Source of the DNA: Rhodospirillales bacterium
GTDB taxonomy: Bacteria; Pseudomonadota; Alphaproteobacteria; BOG-932; Roseiterribacteraceae
Length of the DNA: 48,638 nucleotides
Assembly (NCBI GenBank): GCA_028291365.1
Contig: JAQGIE010000085.1
Coordinates: forward strand, 1 to 48,638
Direction of reading: 5' to 3'
How positions within the stretch are numbered: the first letter of the stretch is position 1; every line of letters starts with the position of its first letter. Both the position numbers and the translations under genes were made by a program. This document shows positions 40,682 through 48,638 of the stretch, piece after piece. The notes beneath the pieces were generated by a model that saw only the letters and a list, made by a program, of their open reading frames with translations, did not search any database and was not told where the DNA came from.

Positions 40682-41758
40682 TCAACCGTGCTGCGCGCCC
40701 GCCCGATGCGGTTCTTCGGTCGCGACCGTCTCAGACAGCAGCGCCTCGTAAAGCGCCACATAATCCCGCGCCATCCGATCAGCGCCGAATCGCGTCTGGA
40801 ACTCTGCCTGGATCGCTGCCGGATCGAGCAAATCGACGTCGCGCAGCGCGGCCACCGCTTCGTGCAGATCGTCGACCACGAAACCGGTGCAGCCATCGCG
40901 GACGATTTCGGGGACCGAACCGCCGCGAAAGGCGATCACCGGCGTTCCGCACGCCATCGCTTCGATCATCACCAGGCCGAACGGCTCGGGCCAGTCGATC
41001 GGAAACAACAGCGCATCGGCGCCGGCCAGAAATTGCAGCTTGTCGTGCTCGCCCAGCTCACCGACGAACTCGACATGCGACTGCGCCAGCAGCGGTTGGA
41101 TGGTTTCCGCAAAATAGGTTTCGTCCACCGCGTCGATCTTGGCGGCGATTTTCAAACGCCGTCCGGCGCGCCGTGCGATTTCGATGGCTCGATCCGGACG
41201 CTTCTCGGGCGAGATGCGACCGAGAAACGCGACATAGCCGTCGTCCGTCTTGCGCCTCGGCCGCTCGATCCGATCATAGGGCAGGCCGTGATAGACGTTG
41301 CCCACCCAATTGAGCGGCGGAATTGGACTGCGCTGATTGTAGGAGATCGAAGCCAGCGGAAATCCCGGCGTACGCCGAAGCCACGCCTTGGTCTCGGGCA
41401 GATCGAGTCGGCCATGCATGGTGGTGAGGCATTTGCCCCGCAACCTGTTGAACAGCGGAAACTCGAACCAGCCGGTGTGAAAGTGCAGCAGGTCGAACTC
41501 GTCGGCCTCCGCCAGCACGCGACGCATCATCCGTTGATGCACGACCAGCGCTTCCTCGGCCGCATGATCGTTTCGCAACGAACGCGGGCAGCAGCTGCGC
41601 AGGCTGGCGCGCGTATCGGAATCGCCTGACGCGTAGAGAACCACCTCGTGCCCCAGCGCAACCAGCGCATCGCAAAGATAACCGACGATTCGTTCCGTAC
41701 CGCCATAGGTCTGCGGCGGCACGCTTTCCGAAAGCGGTGCAATCTGGGCGATGCGCAT
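40682..41758 (-). CDS. GT4-family glycosyltransferase (copy 2)
   Basis: A 358-residue GT-B transferase, paralogous to the one at 25361-26476. It opens MRIAQIAPLSESVPPQTYGG with TERIVGYL and carries LGRISPEKRPDRAIEIARRA and the donor signature WPEPFGLVMIEAMACGTPVI. No membrane helix or signal peptide. ATG at 41758 matches the family N-terminus. It lies 52 bases downstream of an ABC exporter gene on the same strand, so the two may share a transcript. Unlike copy 1 it has no debranching enzyme next to it. Sugar donor and acceptor are unknown. Confidence 0.9.
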   Translation of the reverse strand: MRIAQIAPLSESVPPQTYGGTERIVGYLCDALVALGHEVVLYASGDSDTRASLRSCCPRSLRNDHAAEEALVVHQRMMRRVLAEADEFDLLHFHTGWFEFPLFNRLRGKCLTTMHGRLDLPETKAWLRRTPGFPLASISYNQRSPIPPLNWVGNVYHGLPYDRIERPRRKTDDGYVAFLGRISPEKRPDRAIEIARRAGRRLKIAAKIDAVDETYFAETIQPLLAQSHVEFVGELGEHDKLQFLAGADALLFPIDWPEPFGLVMIEAMACGTPVIAFRGGSVPEIVRDGCTGFVVDDLHEAVAALRDVDLLDPAAIQAEFQTRFGADRMARDYVALYEALLSETVATEEPHRAGAQHG

Positions 41759-41810
41759 ACGGAACCTCTCTGTTGTTGCTGCTTGGTCGGTGGCGGCGAA
41801 ACACTTGCCT

Positions 41811-43637
41811 TTACGAACGGCGACTAAACGCCATCGGCGGCAGCGCGGCAGCGCCACCCCAGTTCGGCCGCGGCGACCGCTGCGCCGCGGGCTCGGCGCC
41901 CGCCTGCAACTGCCAGAGACGCGCGAAAGCGCCCTCTCCCTTCAGCAGCGCCTGCGGTGAGCCGTCTTCGACGATGTGCCCCTGATCCAGCACGAGGATG
42001 CGGTCGAAATCGATCAGCATCGACAGCCGGTGCGCGATGGCGAGCACCGTTCGTCCCTGCATCAGGGCCGCCAGTGCGTGCTGGATTGCACGCTCGGATT
42101 CGGAATCGAGCGCCGATGTTGCTTCATCGAGCAGCACGATCGGCGCATCCGCGAGAATCGCGCGCGCGATTCCGATCCGCTGGCGCTGGCCACCGGACAG
42201 GCGAATGCCGCGTTCGCCGACCGGCGTGGCATAGGCGTTCGGCATGCGCTGCACGAATTCATCGCAGCGGGCGGCGCGCGCCGCTGCGAGCACCTCCGCC
42301 TCGTCCGCCGTCGGCCGCGCATAGCGGATGTTCTCGAGGATCGAGCGATGGAACAGCCATGTTTCCTGCGGCACGATCGCGATGGCGCGGCGCAGGCTGT
42401 CCTGCGTGCAGGCAGCAATGTCCATGCCGTCGATTTCGATGCGTCCTGTATCCGGCACATAGAATCGCTGCAGCAGGGCGAGCAGGGTGCTCTTGCCGGC
42501 GCCCGACGGACCGACGATGCCGACCTTCTGGCCGGCTGGAATCGTCAGATCCAATTTGTGCAGGATCGGCTGCTCGCCCGCGTAGCCGAACGCGACTTCG
42601 CGGAAACCGAGCTCGCCGCGCGCGACGACAATCGGAGCGGCGCCGGGCCGATCGGGCAGATCGTGCGGCACCGTCACCTCGCGCAACGCGTCCGCGAGCC
42701 GTCCCCATTGATGGCCGGTCTCGACCAGCGCCACGGCCAGATCGCGTGACGCGCTCAGCATGCCGAGGCTCAAGCTTCCCACCACTACGACCTGTCCGGG
42801 CGTGATCACGCCATGCTGCCACAACAGGACGGCCCAGCCGAGCATGAGGCTCGACAGCACCCAGACGCCGACCGCATGGACCGCGCGCAGCGCTTCCATG
42901 TGGAACAGCGCGCGGCGATGCGCGTGCGCTTCGGCGTGCAGCCCGGCATTCAGGGCCGCATATTCGCGGTCCTCGGCCGCAAAGGCACGGACCGCACCAT
43001 GGTTCGAGACGACATCGACGATCGCGCCGCCGACATCAGCGGCGCGCCCGGCATAGATATGGTGCAACGGCCGTCCGCGCTGCGCCGCGACCGAGAGACC
43101 GCTGGCCAGCACCAGCACGACCGCGCTCAAGGCGGCGGCGAGCTGCCAATGCACCGCGGTCAGGGCGACCAGCGCGCCGATGATTGCGACCGTCGGCGGA
43201 ATGATGTTGAAGGCGAGCGTGTTCTCGACCGTGAACATCGCTTGCGCAGCGGTGGTGACGCGGTTGGCAAGCCCGCCGGCCAGCCGCTGGCCGAAATAGC
43301 CGGCCGAATGGCGCAGCAAGTGCCCGAACAGCTCGAGGCGCAGATCGACACCGACATTCGGGAAGGTGCGCGCTGCGCACCAACCGACCACGCGCCATAG
43401 AAGATTGTCGCCGCCGACCAGGAACGTGAAGATCGCGACCGCATACCAGATGCGGTTGCCGCCGTCGGGACCAGCCGCCACGGCATCGACGACATTGCCG
43501 ATCGATACTTGCGAACCGAGCGAGCAGGCGACGGCGCCGAAGACGGCGACCAGCAACAAAGCGTGGCGCCACCGATAGCGCCACGCGTAGCGCGCGAGGA
43601 TTCGAAGCGGCGTCAGCGACGCTTTCGATTCGATCAT
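41811..43637 (-). CDS. ABC exporter, fused membrane and ATPase domains (type IV half-transporter)
   Basis: A 608-residue exporter. About 320 residues of membrane domain with six helices (HALLLVAVFGAVACSLG, then IIPPTVAIIGALVALTAV) precede the ATPase. The ATPase has Walker A GPSGAGKST, the Q loop IVPQETWLFHRSILENIRYA, the signature LSGGQRQR, Walker B IVLLDEATSALD and the switch His in AIAHRLS. It should work as a homodimer. The frame extends far upstream but the family N-terminus and a GGGAG site point to the ATG at 43637. Substrate could be a lipid, drug or polysaccharide precursor; the following glycosyltransferase gene hints at a glycan, as inference. The upstream region is rich in inverted repeats. 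Confidence 0.92.
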   Translation of the reverse strand: MIESKASLTPLRILARYAWRYRWRHALLLVAVFGAVACSLGSQVSIGNVVDAVAAGPDGGNRIWYAVAIFTFLVGGDNLLWRVVGWCAARTFPNVGVDLRLELFGHLLRHSAGYFGQRLAGGLANRVTTAAQAMFTVENTLAFNIIPPTVAIIGALVALTAVHWQLAAALSAVVLVLASGLSVAAQRGRPLHHIYAGRAADVGGAIVDVVSNHGAVRAFAAEDREYAALNAGLHAEAHAHRRALFHMEALRAVHAVGVWVLSSLMLGWAVLLWQHGVITPGQVVVVGSLSLGMLSASRDLAVALVETGHQWGRLADALREVTVPHDLPDRPGAAPIVVARGELGFREVAFGYAGEQPILHKLDLTIPAGQKVGIVGPSGAGKSTLLALLQRFYVPDTGRIEIDGMDIAACTQDSLRRAIAIVPQETWLFHRSILENIRYARPTADEAEVLAAARAARCDEFVQRMPNAYATPVGERGIRLSGGQRQRIGIARAILADAPIVLLDEATSALDSESERAIQHALAALMQGRTVLAIAHRLSMLIDFDRILVLDQGHIVEDGSPQALLKGEGAFARLWQLQAGAEPAAQRSPRPNWGGAAALPPMAFSRRS

Positions 43638-43743
43638 TCCGGCGACTCCCAATTTGGCGGCCTTTGCGGCTCGCCTGCAGCGCAGGTCCATTGCTGCGTT
43701 GCAACGGATCAAAAATGGAGAAGGATCCTGCCAAAACAGGTCC

Positions 43744-43815
43744 TGCGTTCGAATAACGCACGCGTCGCGCAGATCTGCATCGCAGATCTGCATCGATGTT
43801 GTGCAGACATGCACA
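43744..43815. repeat. Cluster of inverted and tandem repeats upstream of the ABC exporter
   Basis: The 338-bp gap 43638-43975 has no convincing gene. It holds three repeat units in 72 bases: TGCGTT/AACGCA arms (43744-43749, 43755-43760); a perfect tandem duplication of GCAGATCTGCATC (43769-43781, 43782-43794), each with the palindrome GCAGATCTGC; and TGTGCA/TGCACA arms (43800-43805, 43810-43815). It lies about 110-180 bases before the exporter start. Multiple operators for one or more regulators are likely; the paoC-like gene ends just beyond. Confidence 0.55.
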
Positions 43816-43975
43816 GAAAGCGGCAGATGCGCCGGTTCTTCTTTGTCATTGCCGACGCTTCGACGTCTCGACGTCGAAAGGTCGCGCCACATCAGACAGA
43901 GGGAAGACGGATTGACGCGCCAGCCGGTCGTGTCGCTGCTGTCACATCCTCGCGTCGAGCTGACGCTGGTGCGCC

Positions 43976-46198
43976 TCAGAGCCCCGGCAACAACTTGTCG
44001 ATGGTGATCGGCAGCTCGCGCACGCGCACGCCGGTGGCGTGATGTACCGCATTGGCGATCGCCGCGGCCGTGCCGACGACGCCGATCTCGCCAACCCCCT
44101 TCACGCCCAGCGGATTCAAATGGTCTTCCTGCTCGGGCACGAACACGATGTCGATCGCATGTATGTCGGCGTGGGCGGGAATGTGATATTCGCCGAGATT
44201 GCGGTTCATGAAGCGGCCGAAGCGATGGTCGAGCATCGACTCTTCGTGCAGCGCCATGCCGAGCCCGAACACCGCGCCGCCCAGCAATTGGCTGCGTGCG
44301 GTCTTGGGATTGAGAATCTTGCCGGCCGCCACTGCGATCACGAGGCGGGTGACGCGGACCACTCCAAGTTCCGCGTCGACCTTCACTTCGGCAAACACCG
44401 CTGAATGCGTGTTGGCGGTGAATTTCTCGGCGACGGATTGATCGGGCTTGGCCGAACCTTCGGCGTCGATGTGGTCGAGGCCGCCGGCGCGCAACGCGTC
44501 GCCCAAGGTCACGAATTTTGCGGGATCGCCGCGCAGCTGCAACCGGCCGGCGGCGAGAACGACGTCGTCGCGCCCGGCCGCCCCGAGCGGCGAGTCGTTC
44601 AGCCGTCGCGCCTGCTCGAGCAGCTTGCCGATCAGCTCGCTGCACGCGATGTGCACCGCCGTTCCGGCCGACGCCGCGGTCCACGAGCCGCCTTCGACGG
44701 GCGCCGTCGGCAATTTCGAGTCGCCGAGACAGACCGTGACGTCTTCCATCGGCAGTCCCAGCGCATCGGCAGCGATCTGCGTCAGGATCGTGTAGGTGCC
44801 GGTGCCGATATCGGATGCGGCGCAAGCGATCGTCGCCTTACCGTCTGCCGTCAGCGTGGCGCGCGCAGTATGCGGCACGTAAAGCGCCTCCCACACGCCC
44901 GTCGCCATGCCCCAGCCGACCAGCTCGTGCCCGTCGCGCATCGAGCGCGGCGCGGGATTGCGCTCGCCCCAGCCGAATTTCTCGGCACCGAGCCGATAAG
45001 CGGCACGCAGCTCCTTGCTGGTGAACGGCTTGTCCTCGGCCGGGTCGCGATCGGCATAGTTGCGCAGGCGCAGTTCGACCGGATCGATGCCGGCTTCACT
45101 GGCCAGCTCGTCCATCGCGCATTCGAGCGCGAAGACGCCGCTGGCTGCCCCCGGCGCACGCATGTCGTTCGGCGTCACCAGGTCGAGCTTGCCGAGCTTG
45201 TAGCCGAGGCTCGTCGTGGCGGCGGGATAGAGCAGCCCCGACCAGTTGACGATGTTTTCCTGCTGGTCCTCGTACCGGGAGGTCGATCCGACCGCGTCAT
45301 GCTCGATCGACTGCAGCTTGCCGTCGGGGCCAGCGCCGAGACGCACATGCTGGATCGTCGCCGGGCGGCCGCCGATCGACCACATCTGGTCGCGGGTCAG
45401 CACGACGCGCACGGGGCGTTCGAGCGCGCGCGCGGCCATGGCCGACAGGAACAGGCTGTATTGCGGCCGCAGCCCGGCCCCGAACGCGCCGCCGACGTAA
45501 TGCGACACCACCCGCACATGATCGGGCTTCAACCCGAAGATCTTGGCGAGCTGGTTCTGGCCGTTCTGCACGCCCTGCGTCTTGTCGTAGACGGTGAGCT
45601 TGTCGTCGCCGTCCCACACCGCCGTCGCCGCGAACAGCTCCATCGGATTTTGGTACTCGAACGGGGTGCGGAATTCGCCCTCGACGCGAAGCGGCGCATC
45701 GCCGGCCTTGCCGCGCCGCGCCGGCGGCGGCGCGATGCCGTTGCGCGCTTTCGGCGGCGTGTAATGCGCGACGGTTTGCAGATCGGTTTCTGGCGTCGCG
45801 GCCTGGTAGGTCGCCTTGACCAGCGTGGCGGCATGGCGGGCGATGCCGAACTCCTCGGCGACGACGAGCGCGATCGGCTGGCCGCTGAAATGGACCACGT
45901 CGTCATAAAGCGCGCGGAACGGCTGGCCCGGCGGGGCGACGTCGTCGCTGAAATCATGCTTGTACCAGTCGCTCTCGGGTCGCCTCCGGTGGGTGAAGAT
46001 CTGCACGACGCCGGGCACGGCGAGCGCCGCGTCGAGATCAATCGCGGTGATCCGGCCGCGCGCGATCGAACTCGTCACGATGACGCCGTAGAGAAGACCG
46101 TCGACGGGAAATTCGGCAGCATATCTGGCGTGGCCGGTGACCTTGGCGGGGCCATCGACACGGTCACGCTCGGCGCCGACATGCTGGGTTTGCGGCAT
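43976..46198 (-). CDS. Molybdopterin-binding catalytic subunit, PaoC-like aldehyde oxidoreductase
   Basis: A 740-residue xanthine-oxidase-family large subunit. The N-terminal DRVDGPAKVTGHARYAAEF is the usual entry to the molybdenum subunit, and GGAFGAGLRPQYSLFLSAMA and EGGSWTAASAGTAVH bind the cofactor. The catalytic Glu is in VKGVGEIGVVG at about residue 704. It oxidises an aldehyde or N-heterocycle with water as oxygen source and passes electrons to the iron-sulphur subunits. Start is either ATG 46198 or a GTG at 46210 overlapping the preceding stop as GTGA; both lack a clear ribosome-binding site. It is the third gene of a three-gene unit. The substrate cannot be read from sequence. Confidence 0.9.
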   Translation of the reverse strand: MPQTQHVGAERDRVDGPAKVTGHARYAAEFPVDGLLYGVIVTSSIARGRITAIDLDAALAVPGVVQIFTHRRRPESDWYKHDFSDDVAPPGQPFRALYDDVVHFSGQPIALVVAEEFGIARHAATLVKATYQAATPETDLQTVAHYTPPKARNGIAPPPARRGKAGDAPLRVEGEFRTPFEYQNPMELFAATAVWDGDDKLTVYDKTQGVQNGQNQLAKIFGLKPDHVRVVSHYVGGAFGAGLRPQYSLFLSAMAARALERPVRVVLTRDQMWSIGGRPATIQHVRLGAGPDGKLQSIEHDAVGSTSRYEDQQENIVNWSGLLYPAATTSLGYKLGKLDLVTPNDMRAPGAASGVFALECAMDELASEAGIDPVELRLRNYADRDPAEDKPFTSKELRAAYRLGAEKFGWGERNPAPRSMRDGHELVGWGMATGVWEALYVPHTARATLTADGKATIACAASDIGTGTYTILTQIAADALGLPMEDVTVCLGDSKLPTAPVEGGSWTAASAGTAVHIACSELIGKLLEQARRLNDSPLGAAGRDDVVLAAGRLQLRGDPAKFVTLGDALRAGGLDHIDAEGSAKPDQSVAEKFTANTHSAVFAEVKVDAELGVVRVTRLVIAVAAGKILNPKTARSQLLGGAVFGLGMALHEESMLDHRFGRFMNRNLGEYHIPAHADIHAIDIVFVPEQEDHLNPLGVKGVGEIGVVGTAAAIANAVHHATGVRVRELPITIDKLLPGL

Positions 46199-46206
46199 GG
46201 TGGGGC

Positions 46207-47226
46207 TCACGGTTCGAGACGCTTGTGGCTTTGCGACTGCGGCTTTCCCGCCGCTGCCTGGCCCAGCGCCCGTATGATCGCGCGCCGGGCGAGATCGATC
46301 TTGAAGTCGTTGTCGCCCTGCCCGCGTGCGCCGGCGAGCAGCTCGGCAGCGGCGCGCTCGAATGCGGCGCGACCGGGCTTCTCGCCCGTGAGCGACGCTT
46401 CGACGTCGGGCTTCCGCCACGGACGATGCGCGACGCCGCCCAGCGCCAGGCGCGCCTCGGCGATGGCGCCGTTCTCGAGCCTGAGGGCCGCCGCCACCGA
46501 CACCAGCGCGAAGGCATAGGACAGCCGGTCGCGCAGTTTGATGTAGGTGTGATGCGGTCCGAACCGATCGGGCGGCAGGTCGACCGAAAGAATGATCTCG
46601 CCTTGTTCCAGGTTGTTGTCCCGCTCGGGCGCGTCGCCGGGCAGGCGATGGAATTCGCCGAACGGAATCGCGCGCTCGCCGTCGCGACCGGCGACGCGAA
46701 CCGTCGCGTCCAGGGCCGCCAGCGCCACGCACATGTCGGACGGATGCGTCGCGATACAGGCGTCGCTGGCGCCGAGAATGGCGTGGATGCGCGTGCGGCC
46801 GCCGATCGCCGAGCAGCCGCTGCCGGGCTCGCGTTTGTTGCACGGCGTCGCCACGTCGTAAAAATAATAGCAGCGCGTCCGCTGCAGCAGGTTGCCGCCG
46901 GTGGTCGCGGCATTGCGCAGCTGCTGCGAGGCGCCGGCGAGGATGGCGCTCGACAGCAGCGGATAGCGCTCGCGCACGCGCGCATCGAAGGCGACTTCGC
47001 TGTTGCCCGCCAGCGCGCCCAGCCGCAGCCCACCGTCACTGGTTTCTTCGATGCCGCGCAGCGGCAGCTGCGTGATGTCGACCAGCAGGCTCGGCCGCTC
47101 GACGCCGTATTTCATCAGGTCGACGAGGTTGGTGCCGCCGGCGATGTAGCGCGCGGCGGGATCGCCGGCAGCAGCGCGGATGGCGGCGTCGACGCTGTCG
47201 GCCCGGACATAGTCGAAGCGGTTCAC
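46207..47226 (-). CDS. FAD-binding subunit with extra 4Fe-4S loop, PaoB-like
   Basis: A 339-residue electron-transfer subunit. The FAD domain shows ARYIAGGTNLVDLMKYGVER and NAATTGGNLLQRTRC. An inserted loop carries Cys119, Cys129, Cys138 and a further Cys157 (RCYYFYDVATPCNKREPGSG, then CSA). This is the loop that in E. coli PaoB and 4-hydroxybenzoyl-CoA reductase binds a 4Fe-4S cluster; CoxM-type subunits lack it. The loop places the complex with PaoABC rather than CO dehydrogenase or xanthine dehydrogenase. Its ATG overlaps the stop of the 2Fe-2S gene by four bases. Confidence 0.92.
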   Translation of the reverse strand: MNRFDYVRADSVDAAIRAAAGDPAARYIAGGTNLVDLMKYGVERPSLLVDITQLPLRGIEETSDGGLRLGALAGNSEVAFDARVRERYPLLSSAILAGASQQLRNAATTGGNLLQRTRCYYFYDVATPCNKREPGSGCSAIGGRTRIHAILGASDACIATHPSDMCVALAALDATVRVAGRDGERAIPFGEFHRLPGDAPERDNNLEQGEIILSVDLPPDRFGPHHTYIKLRDRLSYAFALVSVAAALRLENGAIAEARLALGGVAHRPWRKPDVEASLTGEKPGRAAFERAAAELLAGARGQGDNDFKIDLARRAIIRALGQAAAGKPQSQSHKRLEP

Positions 47227-47765
47227 CGCGCCGTCCTCTCGTCCGGACGAGAGGCGCCTCTGGCGCCGCCCTTCGCCTGTTCGCCCATCACCTGTTCGAT
47301 CGCGTCGATGATGTTGGCGTAGGCGCCGCAGCGGCAGAGATTGCCGCTCATCATCTCGCGGATCTCTTCACGGGTGCCGGCGTGACCCTCGGCGATCAGC
47401 GCGACGGCGGAACAGATCTGGCCCGGCGTGCAGTACCCGCACTGGAAGGCGTCGTGGGTAATGAAGGCGCGCTGGATCGGGTGCAGCTCGCCGTCCTTGG
47501 CGAGGCCTTCGACCGTGGTGACTTCGGCGCCGTCTTTCATCACCGCCAGGGCGAGGCAGGAATTGATCCGGGCTCCGTCGACCAGGACGGTGCAGGCGCC
47601 GCACTGGCCCTGGTCGCAGCCTTTCTTGGTGCCGGTGAGGTCGAGCGTGTCGCGCAGCACGTCGAGCAGCGTGTCCCACGGCCTCACCGAAAGACGGTGC
47701 CGCCTTCCGTTGACGGAGAGGCTGATCTCGATCGTCGCCGGCAGGTCTGTCGAACTGGCGCGCAC
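47223..47765 (-). CDS. 2Fe-2S subunit, PaoA-like, without export leader
   Basis: A 180-residue ferredoxin-type subunit with two 2Fe-2S clusters: Cys50, 55, 58 and 70 in the plant-type N-terminal domain, and Cys109, 112, 144 and 146 in the helical domain (FQCGYCTPGQ, NLCRCGAY). E. coli PaoA starts with a long twin-arginine leader; here the GTG start (GAGGGAG six bases upstream) leads straight into the ferredoxin domain, and the frame upstream has no start and no twin Arg leader. The complex is therefore predicted to be cytoplasmic. It heads the three-gene unit. A maturation chaperone (PaoD) gene is not seen here. Confidence 0.92.
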   Translation of the reverse strand: MRASSTDLPATIEISLSVNGRRHRLSVRPWDTLLDVLRDTLDLTGTKKGCDQGQCGACTVLVDGARINSCLALAVMKDGAEVTTVEGLAKDGELHPIQRAFITHDAFQCGYCTPGQICSAVALIAEGHAGTREEIREMMSGNLCRCGAYANIIDAIEQVMGEQAKGGARGASRPDERTAR

Positions 47766-47811
47766 GTGGAGCTCCCTCGGAATGGAGGATGCCCCGTGAA
47801 CGGGCGGAAGC

Positions 47812-47830
47812 GGCGACCGTTCCGGTCGCC
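47812..47830 (-). terminator. Hairpin between the TRAP permease and the PaoA-like gene
   Basis: GGCGACCG (47812-47819) and CGGTCGCC (47823-47830) make a perfect 8-bp stem with a 3-base loop, 17 bases after the permease stop. No T-run follows on the minus strand, so termination would be weak. The 81-base gap also holds the ribosome-binding site of the next gene. Confidence 0.45.
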
Positions 47831-47846
47831 TCCGCGGGAAAACGCG

Positions 47847-48638
47847 CTACCGCCCGTAGATCTCCGTCGGGAACCAGGTCGCGATACCAGGCGCGAAGCA
47901 CAGCAGCAGCACCGCCACCATCATCAGGGCGACGAAGGGCAGCACGCCCCAGATCACTTCGCCGAGCGGGATGTCCGGGGCGATGTTCTTGATCACGAAC
48001 AGATTGAGCCCGACCGGCGGGTGGATCAGCCCCATCTCCATGACGATCGTCATGATGATGCCGAACCAGATGAGGTCGAAGCCGGCGGCACGCAGCGGCG
48101 GCAGGATGATCGGGGCGGTCATCAGGATGATCGAGACCGGCGGCAGGAAGAAGCCGAGCGCGATCACCAGAATCAGGATGGCGAGCAGCAGCAGCCAGCG
48201 CGATAAATGCTGCGCCACGATCCACTCGGCCGCGCTCTGGCTGATATGGAGATAGCTCATGACGTAGGAATAGAGCAGCGACATGCCGATGATCATCATG
48301 ATCATCGACGCTTCCATCAGCGTGCTCTGGAAGATCGGCTTGAGATCGGCGATGCGCCAGGCGCCGTAGATTCCGGCGATCAGCAGCAAAGCCAGCACCG
48401 CGCCGAGCCCGGCCGTCTCGGCCGGCGTCGCGAAGCCGCCATAGAGCGCCAGCATGACGCCGAGCAGCAGGATGATGAAGGGCAGGATGCGCGGCAGTGC
48501 CTGCATGCGCTCGCGCAGGGTAAAGCTGTCCTCGTGCAAAATGTCCGAGCGCACCCCGCCGGCGGCGTGGGTTGCCAGCGCCATGCGGTGCTCGTGCCCG
48601 TAGCGATAGACCGAGTAGCCGGCGAACAGCGTGACGAG
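47847..48638 (-). CDS. TRAP transporter large permease (DctM), partial
   Basis: The C-terminal 263 residues of a TRAP-type large membrane subunit; the reading frame is open to the right edge and the start lies outside. Membrane helices such as ILPFIILLLGVMLALYGGFA and WLLLLAILILVIALGFFLPP are clear. The family signature MEMGLIHPPVGLNLFVIKNI is intact, followed by the standard LLCFAPGIATWFP ending. TRAP transporters import organic acids with a sodium gradient and a periplasmic binding protein; DctP and DctQ genes would be expected beyond the edge. It precedes the aldehyde-oxidoreductase genes on the same strand, separated by a hairpin, so a shared substrate pathway is possible. Confidence 0.92.
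   Translation of the reverse strand, partial: LVTLFAGYSVYRYGHEHRMALATHAAGGVRSDILHEDSFTLRERMQALPRILPFIILLLGVMLALYGGFATPAETAGLGAVLALLLIAGIYGAWRIADLKPIFQSTLMEASMIMMIIGMSLLYSYVMSYLHISQSAAEWIVAQHLSRWLLLLAILILVIALGFFLPPVSIILMTAPIILPPLRAAGFDLIWFGIIMTIVMEMGLIHPPVGLNLFVIKNIAPDIPLGEVIWGVLPFVALMMVAVLLLCFAPGIATWFPTEIYGR

Noticed and set aside
43769-43794. CRISPR-like repeat
   Set aside because: Only two copies, directly adjacent with no spacer, and no cas genes in the window.
43638-44825. A 396-codon upstream extension of the ABC exporter frame
   Set aside because: It would run through the inverted-repeat cluster and antisense of the paoC-like gene; the family N-terminus and GGGAG site mark 43637 as the start.
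44405-46519. A 704-codon plus-strand frame opposite the molybdenum subunit
   Set aside because: Same reasoning: shadow composition, no recognisable motif, and the opposite strand has all family landmarks.
46199-46843. A 215-codon upstream extension of the molybdenum-subunit frame
   Set aside because: It overlaps the FAD-subunit gene throughout and has shadow composition; the conserved DRVDG entry begins only after 46198.

Overview
The window is GC-rich, densely coding chromosomal DNA of an alphaproteobacterium. Support comes from HisKA_2-type sensor kinases, an Hsp20 gene with EcfG-like and FNR-like promoter elements, a TonB receptor of the kind common in sphingomonads and caulobacters, and a palindromic repeat (27186-27233) that I recall from Rhizobiales genomes. 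The genus cannot be fixed from the sequence. I found no rRNA, tRNA, CRISPR array or intact insertion sequence. The left edge carries a tyrosine-recombinase gene cut down to its core-binding domain.

Positions 514-11723 are a hydantoin-utilisation locus split around one divergent promoter. Leftward run hyuB, hyuA and a TonB-dependent receptor. Rightward run a quinone oxidoreductase, hyuC (N-carbamoyl-L-amino-acid hydrolase), an MFS transporter, hyuE (hydantoin racemase) and a TetR regulator. The set predicts outer-membrane capture, inner-membrane uptake, racemisation, ATP-dependent ring opening and decarbamoylation to an amino acid. A 24-bp imperfect palindrome in the divergent promoter is the candidate operator.

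Positions 11995-15668 hold a secreted CocE/NonD hydrolase, a 57-residue protein, a PhyH-type dioxygenase and Hsp20. Positions 15761-22935 are signalling-rich: a receiver protein, three histidine kinases, a Zur-like Fur protein, and a receiver with Glu in place of the phospho-accepting Asp that overlaps a 144-residue unknown gene. Positions 23149-27173 carry a glycosyltransferase/glycogen-debranching pair and maiA.

Positions 27296-29945 form a compact ECF sigma module: sigma factor and zinc-type anti-sigma on one side, a metallophosphoesterase and a cupredoxin on the other. They are driven apart from a perfect 18-bp palindrome in which each arm is an ECF-like -35 element. Next come 4-hydroxyphenylpyruvate dioxygenase with a divergent Lrp regulator, a multicopper oxidase with an odd Cys-containing insert, a Crp/Fnr regulator, an acyltransferase, an RND efflux pair, a second GT4 glycosyltransferase and an ABC exporter. 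The right end is a PaoABC-like molybdenum aldehyde oxidoreductase without an export leader, next to a TRAP permease that runs off the window.
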